A stretch of DNA of 64,000 bases from Heligmosomoides polygyrus polygyrus (taxonomy: Eukaryota; Nematoda; Chromadorea; Rhabditida; Heligmosomidae). The notes under the pieces were generated by a model. It was given only the letters and a program-made list of their open reading frames with translations. It was not told the DNA's origin and did not search any database. A program made the translations under genes and the position numbers. Below are positions 30,397-42,618 of the stretch, piece by piece; position 1 is the stretch's first letter, and each line of letters starts with the position of its first letter. The stretch spans positions 24,435,706 to 24,499,705 of the forward strand of contig OX377204.1 in the NCBI GenBank assembly GCA_947396885.1. Direction: 5' to 3'.

Positions 30397-31668
30397 TTAG
30401 GTTGTAACGAAATAAATGGCACTGAACCACTGTAAATTTAAACAGTTAATATCTCGGCTTGTATGCAAGTTTATTAATCGAAATAAAAACCTTCTGATTC
30501 TACACATCTTTGCCAACGTGACACAAGCTTTTTTATCCCAGTAGCATAAAAATCAGAAGTTCTGGAATTGGCGAAATCTTCGAGGGCACTTTCGGCATCC
30601 TGTTGGTATTTGAATATTATCCCTACCAAGAAGTCGCTTGAAGAAATGGAAGTCTGTTGGGGAGAGGTCGAGAGAAAACGGAGGATGTGGTAGAGTTTCA
30701 ATGCTCAGCTCATTCAATTTCTGCAACGTCATTCGTGCTACATGGGGGCGAGCATTGTCGTGCAGAAGGAGAACTCGCCTTCGGTTTACCAAGGCCGGCC
30801 GGATATCCTTCAACTTTTTCATCATTTCTTCGATTTCAATGCAGTACTTCTCTGCCGTGATGGATTCACCGGGATGGAGGAAGCTGTGGTGAATAATTCC
30901 CAGCGAACACCACCATACTGTCACCATTACTTTCTTTTGGTGCAATTCCGGCTTCGCAAAAACCTTGGGGCTCTCATCGCTGTCCACTCACTGTGCCGAT
31001 CGTCGCCTGTTGTCGTACATTATCCATTTCTCGTCACAGGTTACGATGCGATCAAGGAATGGGTCCGTTTCGTTCCGTAGAAGCAGTGCGGACGAGATCT
31101 CATATCGTCGGTTTCTTTGCTCCTCAGACAGCTCGTGAGGCACCCATCTTTCCAGCTTTTTGGTCTTTCCAATTTCCTTCAGATGCCGGGCAGCTGTGTT
31201 GTGACTGACGCCAAGAAAATTCGCTATCTCCCTGGTACCTTTGTGTGGTCCTCCTCTACCACATCTCTCAGCTTGTCCTCATCAACATCACTATGCTTCC
31301 CACGACCTTCATGTTCTTCCAAGCTCTCATCTTCATTCCGGAACTTCTGATACCAACGATACGCCGTTCGAATCGTGGAACATCCTTGACCGAATGCGGC
31401 GTTGATCTTCTCGTCCGCCCCTTAGCTGTAGTGCCCAGCTTGAATTCATACAAGTAAATGCCTCGGATTACCCTTTTGTCCATCTGCAAAAAAGTCAATA
31501 AAACTCTAAAGTTTTTCCACTTTTCCATAGAAAATTTGTACTCACCGGTAGAGCAACGTTTGCGCTTCTAAATGATATGCCACATGTTACGGTTTGTTCT
31601 TGATCAAACGCGTAAAGACGCGCCAAAAAATGGCGCGAGCCAGTGCCATTTAATTCGTTACAACCTAA
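30397..31668 (-). mobile_element. Hsmar1/cecropia-type mariner (1272 bp), full length
   Basis: The terminal inverted repeats are 28 bp with one mismatch: 30397-30424 (TTAGGTTGTAACGAA start) and 31641-31668. The element is flanked by TA on both sides (30395-30396, 31669-31670). Length and ends are those of an intact mariner; the gene inside is not. Hookworms are known to harbour mariners of this group, which supports but does not prove the host assignment. Confidence 0.93.
30474..31483 (-). pseudogene. Mariner transposase (Hsmar1-like), frameshifted
   Basis: Start ATG at 31483 (MDKRVIRGIYLYEFKLGTT, first helix-turn-helix). After a shift near 31375 come RNEDESLEEHEGRGK, EIANFLGVSH (second helix-turn-helix, about 31215), and CDEKWIMYDNR (first Asp, about 31040). 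A shift near 30990 is followed by AKPELHQKKVMVTVWW, ALVNRRRVLLLHDNARPHVA (second Asp), PPFSLDLSPTDFHFF (third Asp), and after a shift near 30620 FYATGIKKLVSRWQRCVESE to a stop at 30474. The expected length of about 340 residues is conserved. All three Asp codons are present, with 34 residues between the last two. At least three frameshifts make it inactive. Confidence 0.88.
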
Positions 31669-31670
31669 TA

Positions 31671-32489
31671 TAATATGCTAAGCCTATATGCCTCGGCCGC
31701 TCCAATGCGTGATAGATGTCATATTCACGAAGCGCTTCAATTAGTCCACCATCGAAAGGCGTAGTGCAGGCTACAATCCTTGAGGGTGACACTACCTCTT
31801 TTTGACGAAGCTTCTTTTAACTTTTTTTCAGTTTCGGTTTTCTTTTAGAAAATGAGAAAAATGGCGAGATCCTGTAATTACAGCCTGTAGAAGTGTTAGA
31901 GCCGTGCAATAGCGTCTTTTTTGAGCACGTTGAGTTCAAGGGCTCCATCTGCCTCGCCTGCCCTGCCCTGTTAGTTCTCAGATAAAGTAGTGGACCTTCC
32001 AGCAAGTAGTCTCTTCTTAGGATCTGTGGTTAGCTTGGCAAAGGGGCTCTGGGTGAAATTACGTGTGAGGCAAGAAAGGGTCACCTCTGCTTCGCTGGTA
32101 TGTCGTGTTGGATCAGTATATGAGCTGCCGATCGACCGAGTTTTGAATTTCGTCAGCCGACTTCATTCCACGAACTACCTGAGCGATACCATCAGCGGCT
32201 GATTGGTTTGCGACCACTTACCCTTGGTCCACTTCCACCTTGTCCAGCGGCATTCCTAGATCTAGCTTCATCGCGTGTCCCGAGGTGTATATTATACTCG
32301 ATGGGTAGTCATCATTCTTGAACTCTAAAAGGCAAACCATGATTTAGGACGAGAACTTACTCCCTCTTTGTAAACCCTTTTCGTGTTAGATACAATTGAT
32401 TAGGTGTGAGGAGAGATACGCGATCGAAGTTAAGTTTCTCATTATCGGCAGCAGCAAGTGGGCTCAGTGTTTCCCGGTCTAGGAGTTGT
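31671..32489. other. No recognisable feature
   Basis: Only short open frames; no repeat homology noticed. Confidence 0.4.
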
Positions 32490-33105
32490 GCATCACCTGA
32501 GGTTCCGTTGATCGTTTAGATGCTCGAGCGGACGCCAGCAACGTCTCCATTCGTTCCTTTCGCGTGCCGAGTTCTTCAGTGGGTGCTCCTCCCTCGGGGG
32601 GCACAAAGAGCGTCATATCTTTCGTTAAGAGCTTTCACGAACTAGTCCGATGAAGGCGTTAATAGGTGCCTGGGGTTTCCCTAATGTCTCAGAAAATCCT
32701 ATTGCTTATGGCTTTCCTCCAGCGGTATCTGCGAGACGCACTACTTGGCAGACTCAACTAATTTTTAACGACCTGGCCCGTGCGACGATGTCTCTGATTT
32801 CCAAACGTAGGAGAAAATCGAAACTATTGTTACTTTCTCTGACCTTCGTGAATCGTTTCACCTCGAGCCTCTCGATTCCCTCTGTGCGACGCTGTTCGGG
32901 GATATGTCGTGCTTTCACAGGGCCTAGCTTTCTGAGATGATCTTCGACGCAAGAAAAACAGCGAAGTCGAAAAGATAGGCAGCCGGACGTTCTTCGTCTT
33001 CTTCACGACTTCCTCAACGCTCTTAAATACTCCCCTTTCCTCGTTTCTCCCTGCCTAGGTCCGGCATTACGTCGTTTGCCATGTTGACCTCGCGTCCTAG
33101 GAAGC
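32490..33105 (-). mobile_element. RTE-A 3' fragment (about 615 bp), diverged
   Basis: Starts at the tail (plus strand GCATCACCTGAGGTTCCGTT), runs through rc of the WAGHVMRF region and the IERTMLGVT region, and reaches the VYLGREVNMAND block near 33085 (plus strand GCCATGTTGACCTCGCG). It extends further 5' than the other stubs but is heavily mutated. Confidence 0.8.
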
Positions 33106-33378
33106 TAAATTACAAAAAAGCAAGCGAGAGCCGAGAGAGACCAGAAACGGTTCTCGATAGAGTTGTGCGAAATAGTTCATATGCGTCAACTTTTAAACTC
33201 TTAACTGTCGAATGGTGTACAAGTGATTTTTGAGAATCTGTTTTGCATTCTCTCTTCCTCAACCAAAAGAGCAAAAACCATCTTGTACTAATGAAGATGG
33301 AATCATGCGACTTCTACGAGGATGGAAAGTCTACTTGGCTGGACCCTTCTCTATGAGCCACAATTCAAGGAAAGGGAT
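33106..33378. other. No recognisable feature
   Basis: Short AT-rich stretch between an RTE-A fragment and a SINE. Confidence 0.35.
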
Positions 33379-33660
33379 AACGGATAAAGGACAGCGTTCT
33401 TCGATTCACTTTGGGATGCAATCTAATTTTACGTGTTGTCGTGGAAACCATTTTATGCATATCTGCCCTATACAATGACATGCGGTGGCCAGCGAATGAA
33501 CAATCCAGTGCTTTATCCTTTCCAGCAACTCTGGCACCAATTCACCGACCCGTGAAGATGAGGGAAGAATGGGTCGGCCTGGGCGGGAAATCCTAACCAA
33601 CCATCTCGTGTCGGATGCACGCGACAGCCAGCACCTCTTCTAACTACGCTCCACGTGCAC
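33379..33660 (-). repeat. tRNA-derived SINE-like repeat
   Basis: Minus orientation: plus-strand order is GGATAAAGGACAGCGTTC (3' block), ACATGCGGTGGCCAGCGAAT, CAGTGCTTTATCCTTTCCAG, CTGGCACCAATTCACCGACC, GTCGGCCTGGGCGGGAAATC (B-box region), and TCGGATGCACGCGACAGCCA (head). It is a good reference for the family's complete structure. Confidence 0.75.
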
Positions 33661-35024
33661 TCCGCGCCGAGCTGGAATCTATGACCTGAAAATGGAGGCC
33701 CTGTTTATAAAACTGTCACAGATCTATCTGTTGAAAAGCTCAGTTTCTTAAATGCTTACATTTAGAGGGAAGTGGCGATAGTGAGATACTATGTATTTAG
33801 AAATAACTGTCGTTGATTCAGAGAAGCAGAGCCGAATTCGTGAAGTGTCAGGGTTAGGTCTGTTCACCTTATCCCGAACTATAAGCCTTCTTACATATTT
33901 CCGATTAATCATCAACAGAAATGTCCTATCTTTCCACTGACACGTAGTGATGTTATCTATGTACATCCATATATCTATCGTGAGCTCCAAGAAAAGGTTG
34001 GCGTTTATTGTCTAGCGCTTCTAGCGGTATTTTGCAGCAAATCTGATTGAAGGCTCAGTGACGGCAACACGAACAATTACATTAGTCATGCGTTGGGTTT
34101 CGGAATAAATGGGTTTGCTACTAAGCCAAAGCTCTAGGACGTCATTGCCAGAAAGTACCTAGCTACAGGAACTCAACAAAGTTTAATGTTAAGCAAGATG
34201 TAAAGTAAGATATAGAGAAATCGTTTGATCTTAGAGCTCTGAAGGTCCAGCTCAACATAACAGAGTACATGACCGTTTTCAGCGTTTTGCTTCTTTCAGC
34301 GTTTTTTCAACTTGACAGTGCACAAAAATTCTAGCAAAATGCGGTGTATCCTAAAAACATAAACACTGTATGGAACACGATCCCGTTGCTGCTAGAAAAG
34401 GTTTTGGAGATGCTAAGGGTTTACATAAGTTATAGTGCACTGTCAAGTGTAAGCGTTAAGAAAGCACAGCACAGGCTAGTGTGACAACTATTAACAAGGT
34501 TGCAATAAGCATTGAACCCACTGCAGGACCAGTCTGATCAAAAGTAAGGTTTGAGACGAGCGCATAAAACAATCCTGCACGTCACACAGATTCCTTATCC
34601 TGTGCTTTCAAATAAATCTCAAGCATCTAAAAACGCTTCACTACCAGCAATGTTGGAACATTTCAATTTTTACTTCAATTTTTACCTTTTTTTAAAATTT
34701 TTACCGCACTTTTAAGGATATCTTGCATTTTGCCGCAAGTTGTAGTATGCTTCTAATATTCAAATTTTAAAAGAAGCTCAAAGAAATCAACACCGCCACA
34801 TACGGAGAAATTATGACAAGTATTCAAGCGAAACACAATCAATCGAGTGTGAAATGCAAGAATTAACATGAGTACTTGGGGCAGTCCCCACCTCTCATAT
34901 GCCAGAAACTTCTATTTCTTGCGATTCTATATGAGCTTATAGCTTTTTCAGCACCTTTACTGGCATTAAGGTAATCACACTTCAAGCAGTGGTTATATTT
35001 TTTGGGACGCTGTGAAGAACGACT
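33661..35024. other. No recognisable feature
   Basis: Low-complexity runs near 34670 (duplicated CAATTTTTACTT) but no element or gene identified. Confidence 0.4.
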
Positions 35025-35130
35025 TGCATTGGTCGGCTGACGAAGAAGTCAATGTCCTCTGCAGTACTTTGCATGCAAGTTTGGCACCGAAACCGATTCC
35101 GGAGGGATGGAAGATCTAATTCGCCTGGAT
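35025..35130 (-). repeat. SINE-like repeat, diverged fragment
   Basis: CATTGGTCGGCTGACGAAGA, GCAAGTTTGGCACCGAAACC and GATTCCGGAGGGATGGAAGA follow the order of the SINE body in minus orientation. Confidence 0.5.
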
Positions 35131-36756
35131 CTGACGATCCCAACCTTAAAAGCAGACGTCTTTTCTGCGCTATCACGCTGTGTAATCAGTTGTCGCCTGC
35201 TCACAACCTTGCGTCACCTCATATTACCTTGCACTCACTCTCGTGTTCCAGTTCGGTTTTTATTTCCTTCTGGTATGGGATCTGCAAATCGTTTTACACC
35301 ACGTCCCCGACCTCTTTTGCTACAGCCACTCTCACTTACTACGCACGCCGCCAAACCGCCTGCGCAAACGAGTTGCTCCCGTCTGGGGGTTCTTTGATGT
35401 TTGAAAAGGTGAGCTTCGCATTGTATACCCTACACACGTATCTCCGCTGATTTAATTAAACATGGCAAAATTTATTAGCCGTCTATGGAGCATGTGCTTT
35501 TACTATGTAAGTTCCACCCTCCGAGAGCCCTCGACACTTTTCAGGCGTAGTATTGGCAGTCGGCCTTGGGTTTCAGATGTTGACATAGGAAATCGGGTTT
35601 TCCTCTTGACACATCATCAGTCACAACTCGATTGTTCAATTTCTCACGATTTTTTTCTCTTCAGCAACTTCCTACTGTTCTCATTATTGGATGTTTCGCC
35701 TTCCATCCGCAGCTTCTTTGAGCTGGAACTAATAGTGGTCGTTATCTTCGCAACCCACTTACTCGCCCGACGATCTTCATTCCCATCCGCTCCTCTACAA
35801 CCTAAACGCTAACTATTGATGTATTTTCTCGGCGAGGTCAGATTCTTGAGTAGAGCATATTAAACCTACAATATGCAAAGAAAGGAATATGATAATAAGA
35901 CATAAACTCATTCAATCCCTTTATGATTCGTCACGTAATTAGCCACCATAGAAAATACCAGAGAGAAGTTTGGATGCTCTGAAGTTTAGGGCCGACCTTC
36001 ACAGAGGTTATACGCTCACAAAGCACACAGTTGTCCTCGTGTCACGTTCCCTCAATTCGACTGCGTGACCTGCTATCCTGTCTGGAAAACTGCTGAATGC
36101 TAGGATTTCAATGTTTGACTATCTTCAGCTGTCCTCTGATCCACTTACTGTCTGAAAGCAGGCCCCTACTTGCTATCGCTGCTCCTCTAGTATTACAATT
36201 TGATAGACTTGTCCACTAGAAGGTTGCGGGAGTTCTTTAATGAGCGAGAGTAAGTATTAAATACGAAACGGAAGGGTAGTAACGAATGAAGTTAATAATG
36301 AAATTTTAAAATATTCGACTTAACCAATCTATCGTGTGCCTCAAGAGGCATTATGTGGAACTCAACTCGACATGGCTTCGCGTTCTGACTTTTCGTCGCC
36401 TTCAGGATCCACCGCAAGGACTGATTTGTAGAACTTGAAGAAAACCGAAAATAGAATTTTATCTCCGCTGAAATTTTTTAAACCTGTTATGGATTGATCC
36501 AAAAATAGTGTTCGATTATGATACACTATGGTCCACTGTCTGCATCCTTAAGAGCTCGAACGTCTTCGGACCACTTTATATATTTTTTGAAAGTGGATGT
36601 TGAAAAATCGACCCTAGTAGATGAGTGAATAAGGCAAAGAAAATCTAGCGCTCCCGTCGTGCTGAACCATCCATGCATGATGTAGGATAGGATTGAAATT
36701 GCTTTTATCATTCCTTTTAGTTACTTCTTTTTGGCTGCTAGCCTTCTATAAGTCAT
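35131..36756. other. No recognisable feature
   Basis: Two plus frames of 116-132 codons (35052-35450 and 35462-35812) lie here in pyrimidine-rich DNA without recognisable motifs. Confidence 0.35.
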
Positions 36757-38012
36757 TAGATTGGAAAAAAGTCTCTTCACACTTCTAAAAGTTTTTGTAC
36801 CGTTCTACTTGCAAACATACCAGCCAGTATTGATTGCTGATTTCTAATCCTACCACACTTGTCTACCGTTCGCCCGCGGACATAGGTCAAGAGCCTTCTT
36901 GTACTTCGTTATCCATCCAATCTTCCGGACTCAATGCCAGATCTGCCTTATGGCCGTTTTCGGCACGGCGTTCTTCTTGAATTCATTAAAGGATCTACAG
37001 CATGTCAGGCAGTCGACCAATTTAACCATATAGATGGCTTGGGATCTACTACTCATCGCCCCTGCTATGATTGGTTCGGAAAGTTTTTAAAGGGTGATTA
37101 TTCACTCGAGGACGAAGCAAGGTCAGAAAGGCCAACTGAATTGGACGGCACTGAAGCACTCCATCTTCTTCGTACCGATAGTAGACACACGACACGCCAA
37201 GTGGCAGAGAAGCTCGAAGTGTCTCATAGGATAGTGGGAATCCATCTAAAGAACCTCGGCTTTGCACGGAAATATGGAGCTTGGATTCCACATGCCCTGT
37301 CAGACACTCAGAAAGGTCAACGGCTCTCCATCGCTGCTTTTCTTCTGTCCAGATACGAAAGAAAACCGTTTTTGCCGCAGATTGTGACAGGCGATGAGTT
37401 CTGGATTCTGCATGCCAACTTCCGAAGAAAAAGACGATGCGTATAAAAAGGAGAGAACCCTAAGCCTGATCTCAAGCCCAATGTTCACGAAAGGAAGATT
37501 CCCTTGAGTGTTTGGTGGATATCAGAGGAGTGATTTGCTGGGAAACTTCCAGAAGTGGAGACACACTTCCTGCTGCCACATACAGTGGCCAGCTCCACAA
37601 AGTCGCCGCAGCTCTCCAAGAAAAGAGGCCTGAGAAGTCGAAGGTGATGATCCTGCATGACAATACAAAACCACATGTTGCAAGACTCACAAAAGAAAGA
37701 ATAAAGGAGCTGGGCTGGGAGGTAAGGCCACATCCACCGTATAGCCCTGACCTCGCCCCTACCGACTGCTATTTCTTCCATGCTCTCAAGCAAGAAATTG
37801 GAGAGAAATGTTTTGAAACGGACGAAGACCTCAAAAATTGGATTCACCGATGGTTTGACTCCAGAACCGCAGTCTTTTACGCGAGAGGGATTAGAAAATT
37901 ACCCAGTCCTTGGAAAAGTGTGGTGGAACAAAATGGAGTTTATGTCCATTGATTTGACTTTGTAGTTGTAAAGTAATAAATCTTTTAAAAAATGAAAAGA
38001 CTTTCCAACCTA
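36757..38012 (+). mobile_element. Mariner family 3, copy 1 (about 1.26 kb), full length
   Basis: The left end TAGATTGGAAAAAAGTCTCT and the right end GAAAAGACTTTCCAACCTA are inverted repeats of about 25 bp. The element has nearly the standard mariner length. A second, deleted copy is at 49484-50556 with the same termini. Confidence 0.88.
36934..37952 (+). pseudogene. Mariner transposase, family 3: one stop and one frameshift
   Basis: MPDLPYGRFRHGVLLEFIKG opens the first helix-turn-helix domain; CYDWFGKFLKGDYSLEDEA and RQVAEKLEVSH (second helix-turn-helix) follow, then IVTGDEFWILH (first Asp). A TAA at 37444 breaks the frame where the sister copy reads AKKGENPKPD. The frame continues as PKPDLKPNVHERKIPLSVWW until a one-base loss near 37515 (GTGGATATC against GTGGGATATC in the sister). 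The next frame carries VMILHDNTKPHVA (second Asp) and PPYSPDLAPTDCYFF (third Asp, 34 residues later), ending at 37950. It is otherwise complete, about 345 codons. Confidence 0.9.
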
Positions 38013-38220
38013 TTACTTAGTATAGGGAATTGTGATGGGGGTGGCCACAGGATCAGCAGCCAGATGGTAATTACTAATTTAGTGCGGTTTGAAGTTTTGA
38101 CGTAGTTGAATGTTCATTTTGCTGTTGCTTTTAGCGGTTGTTTTGTTTGTTCGATGATTTTGTTGACGTTGTAGCGCACCCTTGAGTACACTTTTAATAA
38201 ATAAATAAATAAATGAGTAA
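38013..38220 (+). repeat. Possible LINE/SINE 3' end with AAAT tail
   Basis: A run of about five AAAT units at 38196-38216 ends an otherwise unassigned 200-bp segment, as retroelement tails often do. No coding homology supports a family. Confidence 0.3.
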
Positions 38221-38730
38221 ATACCATCCCACCAAGTGTCTTCTTATACTCTAGCAATTAGTAACGATATAGGTTGGCTACTGATGCGATGAAATTGCTG
38301 AATATATCATCTCCAAAAGTCGTACATTTTATGATAATGGAGCTCTTTCCTAAGTACGTTATCAGTGTTGATGTGCAGAAACTATAGTTTTTCTGGGGCG
38401 AAATACATCAAATTGAATGTTATGGCATAAATCCCACATTTTTCTCTGGAACAATATCATAGACAGCAACATCGACAACACCTGGCAAACGTCAGGAGCA
38501 ATGAACAATCCGCCGTTCCTCCTCGAAGGGCTGACAATTATGCCAACGTGGAGAAGGCTCACGTCAGATGAGCAAACAACATGGGAACCAAAGTAGGAGA
38601 AGTCAACGGGATGAATCATGTACATGGGAATTTTTCTAGGCCTTTACCATTGCTTGCGAAACCTCGATTCACCATTCGTGAAGCACAGGTTTTTTCGTAG
38701 TTTTTTTCAAGTCAGGTGCATCTTCATTAT
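38221..38730. other. No recognisable feature
   Basis: Flanking DNA between the mariner and the fold-back element. Confidence 0.35.
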
Positions 38731-38764
38731 TACAGTACCGCGCATGTCTTTTGGTCAATTCCCG

Positions 38765-38800
38765 AAAAAGCCGCTTTGGAGCGCTCCAAAGCGGCTTTTT
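38765..38800. repeat. 36-nt perfect palindrome in the left terminal repeat
   Basis: AAAAAGCCGCTTTGGAGC is followed immediately by its exact reverse complement. The right terminus (45525-45545) carries only one half, so the left end has gained an inverted copy of 18 bases with no spacer. Confidence 0.9.
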
Positions 38801-38879
38801 TATATAACTTTTTTTAAAATTAAGCACTTGTGAAAAGAAACATACATTTGAGCTCAGCAGGCCAAGCTTATCTTTTGAT

Positions 38880-39519
38880 ATATAAATCGATAGAGTTGAA
38901 CAATGCATATAGGCCGGACATAATCAATCGAGTGGGCACGAGAGCCTGTAGAGTGACAGTTTGGGGAATTTTATTGAAATTCCCAGCCGCCCTACTCAGA
39001 AATTGCCTTAAGACTGTCCAGCTTGCCTTTGGAGTGCGCCATGAACAATGCATATCGAATCGAACCTATCAATCGAGTGAGCGCGCCCAATCGCAGAGTG
39101 AGGTCGAGTAAGCGGGAGAACCTGTAGAGTGGCCGTTTGGGAAGTTTTATCGAAATTCTCAGCCGTCCTACTTAGTAAATGTTCTAAGCTTGTCCAGCTT
39201 GCCTTTGGAGTGCGCCGTAAATAATGCGTACAGAATCGAACCTATCAATCGAGTGGGCGCGAGAGCCTGTAGAGTGACAGTTTAGGGAATTTTATTGAAA
39301 TTCTTAGCCGCCCTACTCAGAAATTGCCGTAGGACTGTGAAGTTTGAAAAATTTTATTGAAATTCCCAGCCGCCCTACTCAGAAATTGCCCTAAGACTGT
39401 CCAGTTTGCCTTTGGAGTGCGCCATGAACAATGCATATAGAATCGAACCTATCAATCGAGTGAGCGCGCCCATTCGCAGCGTGAGGACAAGTGGTTCCGA
39501 GAGCCTGTAGAGTGACCGT
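38880..39519 (+). repeat. Satellite-like tandem units in the left arm
   Basis: At least three units, each with TATCAATCGAGTG, GAGAGCCTGTAGAGTGAC, TTTTATTGAAATTCCCAGCC, GCCCTACTCAGAAATTGCC and CCTTTGGAGTGCGCC. The last landmark recurs at about 39026, 39202 and 39409, so the period is about 176-207 bp. The array stops at 39519 with GAGTGACCG, where the CR1-like element is inserted, and resumes at 42781. Confidence 0.85.
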
Positions 39520-39821
39520 TTATCTTTATCTTTATTGAGACATGTGCTGCAACACATGTGAGGCGATCAACGTGAGGGCGACTCACCATCGCGACCAAGA
39601 AACTGGATCCTAGCATTCTGTAGAGCCAGTAAAACGGAATGTAGGGAATGATACAATAAAAAGTAAATGAGAACATAAAAGAGAAATTCATCAAAAGGAA
39701 CAATGGAGCACAAGGAAACAACAGAAAAGGAGATGAAAAATAAAAAAAGGAAGGAGAAGATCATTCATATTATGACAAGTACTAACCGCCGCGAAAGAAA
39801 ATCAGAAAACGCTTGAAACGT

Positions 39822-40525
39822 CTACAGAATTTTGTCAAGCATTCGTTTGAAAGATGAAATATTTGATGGTAAACTAACACGCTTACTTAGCCTGACATAC
39901 TCACTGCCAGCTCGACAGGTAAAGTAGCAGGACCGGACCGAGCACCTGGCCCGCGGGTAGCTTAGCTTGACTGCTGCACCCTGGTACTCGAGATTCTGGT
40001 TGTGAAGAATCTGCACCCGCCCAGATGGATAGCGCCCTGGAGAATTTTATGCACCATTAGGAGATCAAATTTTTTTCTTCACAAGGAGAGAGGCTCTAAC
40101 CCAAGCGTCCGACAGCGTTCAGTGCTGTCAGGGATTGAGCGATAATCAAACTGTCTCGACCTAAGTAGAAGCTTCCTTGTAAAGCTGTTTTGAACTTTGT
40201 CTAAAACTTCTATATTCTTTACTTTAGTTGGGCCAAAGACAGGTGTACCATACTCTAGAATAGGACGAATATACATTTTATAAGCTCTGAGAATAATATT
40301 CTCCTTACTGGTAACTAAGCATCTGAACAGGTTGCACACCCTACGAGCTGCCTTAGCTGCGATCTCCCTGCAATGCTTGTCGAATTCCAGATTATCCGTG
40401 AGATCCTTCACTTCGGAAACCTGCAGAAGCCGTCGGTCCTCGATAAAGTAGGGAGCATTGATGTTGCTCCTCCCCAAGTGCAACACCTTTGTTTTATCCT
40501 TCGCCAGAGGAAGGTCCCAAGCACG
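39822..40525 (-). pseudogene. CR1-like RT C-terminal region after an internal stop
   Basis: Directly continues the RT frame after the TAG: ARAWDLPLAKDKTKVLHLGR, CNLFRCLVTSKEN, MYIRPILEYGTPVFGPTKVK and DSTERCRTLGLEPLSL, stopping at 40079. Similarity resumes in another frame further on (AAVKLSYPRARC, SSFKRMLDKIL) to 39822, so at least one more frameshift lies near 40000. The remaining 300 bp to the tail are 3' untranslated. Confidence 0.85.
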
Positions 40526-40528
40526 CGC

Positions 40529-42618
40529 CTACTCGGCTACAGCTAAAATTGCAGACTGAATCCTATCAACATCCGTAGAATCCACTACACAGCTATAAAT
40601 TTTGAGGTCGTCTGCAAAAACTTTGCAGGACACCCCGAATCTGTTGATAAGGGAAGGAATTTCTCTTGTGTATATGTTGAAGAGAATAGGAGAGAGGACG
40701 GAACCCTGAGGGACGCCGCTGCTCGCAAGTTTAGCAGATGACAAATGACCCTTGTAGTTAACCCGGAATGTCCGTTGAGACAGAAAGGATTCGACCCAAT
40801 TCACAATTCTGGGGTGGAGACCAACTACTGACAATTGTTCTATGAGTTTTGCGTGCGACACCTTGTCGAAAGCTTTCTCAAAATCAAAGTAAATTACATC
40901 AACACCGACACCATTATCAAGCCAACTAGTCCAGTCATTCAAGGTTGCAAGCATCTGAGCGCTGGTGGAGCCACCTCTTCGAAATCCAAATTGTTCAGGT
41001 GGAATTATTGAGTTACTTTCCAGATGAGCAGTGATGACCTCTTTGAGTAATTTTTCGAATATACGGGCGAAAATAGACGTAATGCTGATAGGTCTGTAGT
41101 TTTTTGGACTATTGTAAGGCGGTTTTTTTGGTAAAGGAATAATGAATGCCTGTTTCCACCTCAGGGGCACCTCCCTACGCATCAAGCTTAAATTGAAGAT
41201 GATTTGTAGAGGACCAACAATTTCACATGCAACTCTCTGAACAAAGAACAATGGAATCTCATCCGGTGTTCTGGAAGAGGACTTAGACCAGGTAAGCAGA
41301 TGCTTAAGGATGGCATCCTTATGAAACCAAAATGAGTCATTCATTTGTGGGAATATCGTCCGACTGCAGGAGCTGGAGCATTGGCTTGAGCTCTCGGGCC
41401 GCTGAAATACGGCTTCAAAAGTTTGTGCAAATAATTCTGCCTTGTCTTGGTCAGTGTGAAATTTCTTACCCATATCATCAATGAGTACAGGTACTGCCTC
41501 CTTAGAGTGGAGTTTGGAACTGATCAACCGAAAGAAACCGCTGGGCTTGCGGGATGAAATAGTTTGTTCCTCAAGTGAGGCAGAAAACTTCTTCAATTTT
41601 TTGCAAAACCTCTTAGTTAGTAGCTTAAAATACGCAGTAGACCTGCTCAACGGATGAGTTATGGATTCTTTCCAAACCAACTCACGCCTCCTCGCTAGTG
41701 AGACCAGATACCTTGGCCATTTGCATTGGTGAAAAGATTTCTTGGAACAGGGAACAAAATTCTCAATACAGTAACTAAGAATAGAGATAAGCATTTCGTA
41801 CATTTCGTCGACGGTGTTTAGGACTGAGAAGGACCCGACCCAGTCAACCTCCCTCAAGTAGGAAATGATGTCGTCATAATTGGCTTTACTGAACTCTCTG
41901 ACTAACCGAGTGGGTCGGGGAAACCACTTAACGAGGACTGAAAATTCTACCATACAGTGGTCACTTGTACCGACAGGGGGCTTAACAACGATATTCTTAA
42001 CCAGAGAAGCTTTGTTTGTTAGGACCAGGTCCAAAGTGCTATCTCCCCTGTGCCGCTGAAAACCAATTGAGAGAGGCCAAGAGTTGAGCACATTTCAATG
42101 AAATCTGTAGACACCTTAGAACTGCCCCTATTATGAACCCAATTGATGTCCGGATAATTGAAATCGCCTGTCAGAATGCAGTTTACATTTTGAGCTGCCA
42201 AATCACTGATAGTATTCAATAGCTGCGAATTATTGCTGCTGGAACAAGAAGGGGAACGATATACCCCAATGAGCCTAAGTTGTTCTTTACCGAGGTGTAC
42301 GTCGCAGCAAAGAACTTCGCAGGCGTCAAAAACTGTATCCTTAAAAATCATTTCATACGATAGTGACGGTCGAATCAGGAAGAGTATCCCGCCACCTTGT
42401 TTCCTTGATCTATCACATCTGACCAGTGCATAGTCTTCACAACCCGACTCAAGTACCGACGAGGAGTCAACAGCAGACTTAAGCCAGTTCTCGGTCAAAA
42501 CAGCCACTTCAAAATTTGAACTGGCCAGGACGTACGACAAGGCCCGAGCGTTTTTGAGAACAGAACGAATGTTTGTCACGAGAAAATTAAAACTTCGTAT
42601 ATTTCGAGACGGTTTCAA
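40529..42618 (-). pseudogene. CR1-like endonuclease plus reverse transcriptase, one frameshift
   Basis: Endonuclease motifs: VTNIRSVLKNA, VAVLTENWL (catalytic Glu), KQGGGILFLIRP, LIGVYRSP, CILTGDFNYPDINW (Asp-Asn pair), then after a one-base shift near 42055 RGDSTLDLVLTN and PVGTSDHCMVEF (Asp-His pair). RT motifs follow: NYRPISITSIFARIFEKLL (about 41090), EQFGFRRGGSTSAQML (about 40980), VIYFDFEKAFDKVSH (about 40885), SSGVPQGSVLSPILFN (about 40720) and CKVFADDLKIYSC (catalytic Asp pair, about 40610). The endonuclease frame lacks an ATG near its apparent start, so the true initiator is unclear. Reading stops at a TAG (40526-40528) that replaces an expected Trp codon. Confidence 0.92.

Noticed and set aside
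38761..38800. GC-rich hairpin followed by a T run, like a bacterial rho-independent terminator
   Set aside because: The palindrome belongs to the terminal repeat of a eukaryotic fold-back element and no bacterial-type gene lies upstream.
38880..39519. CRISPR array
   Set aside because: Units are ~180 bp, imperfect and contiguous without unique spacers; this is satellite-type tandem repetition in eukaryotic DNA.
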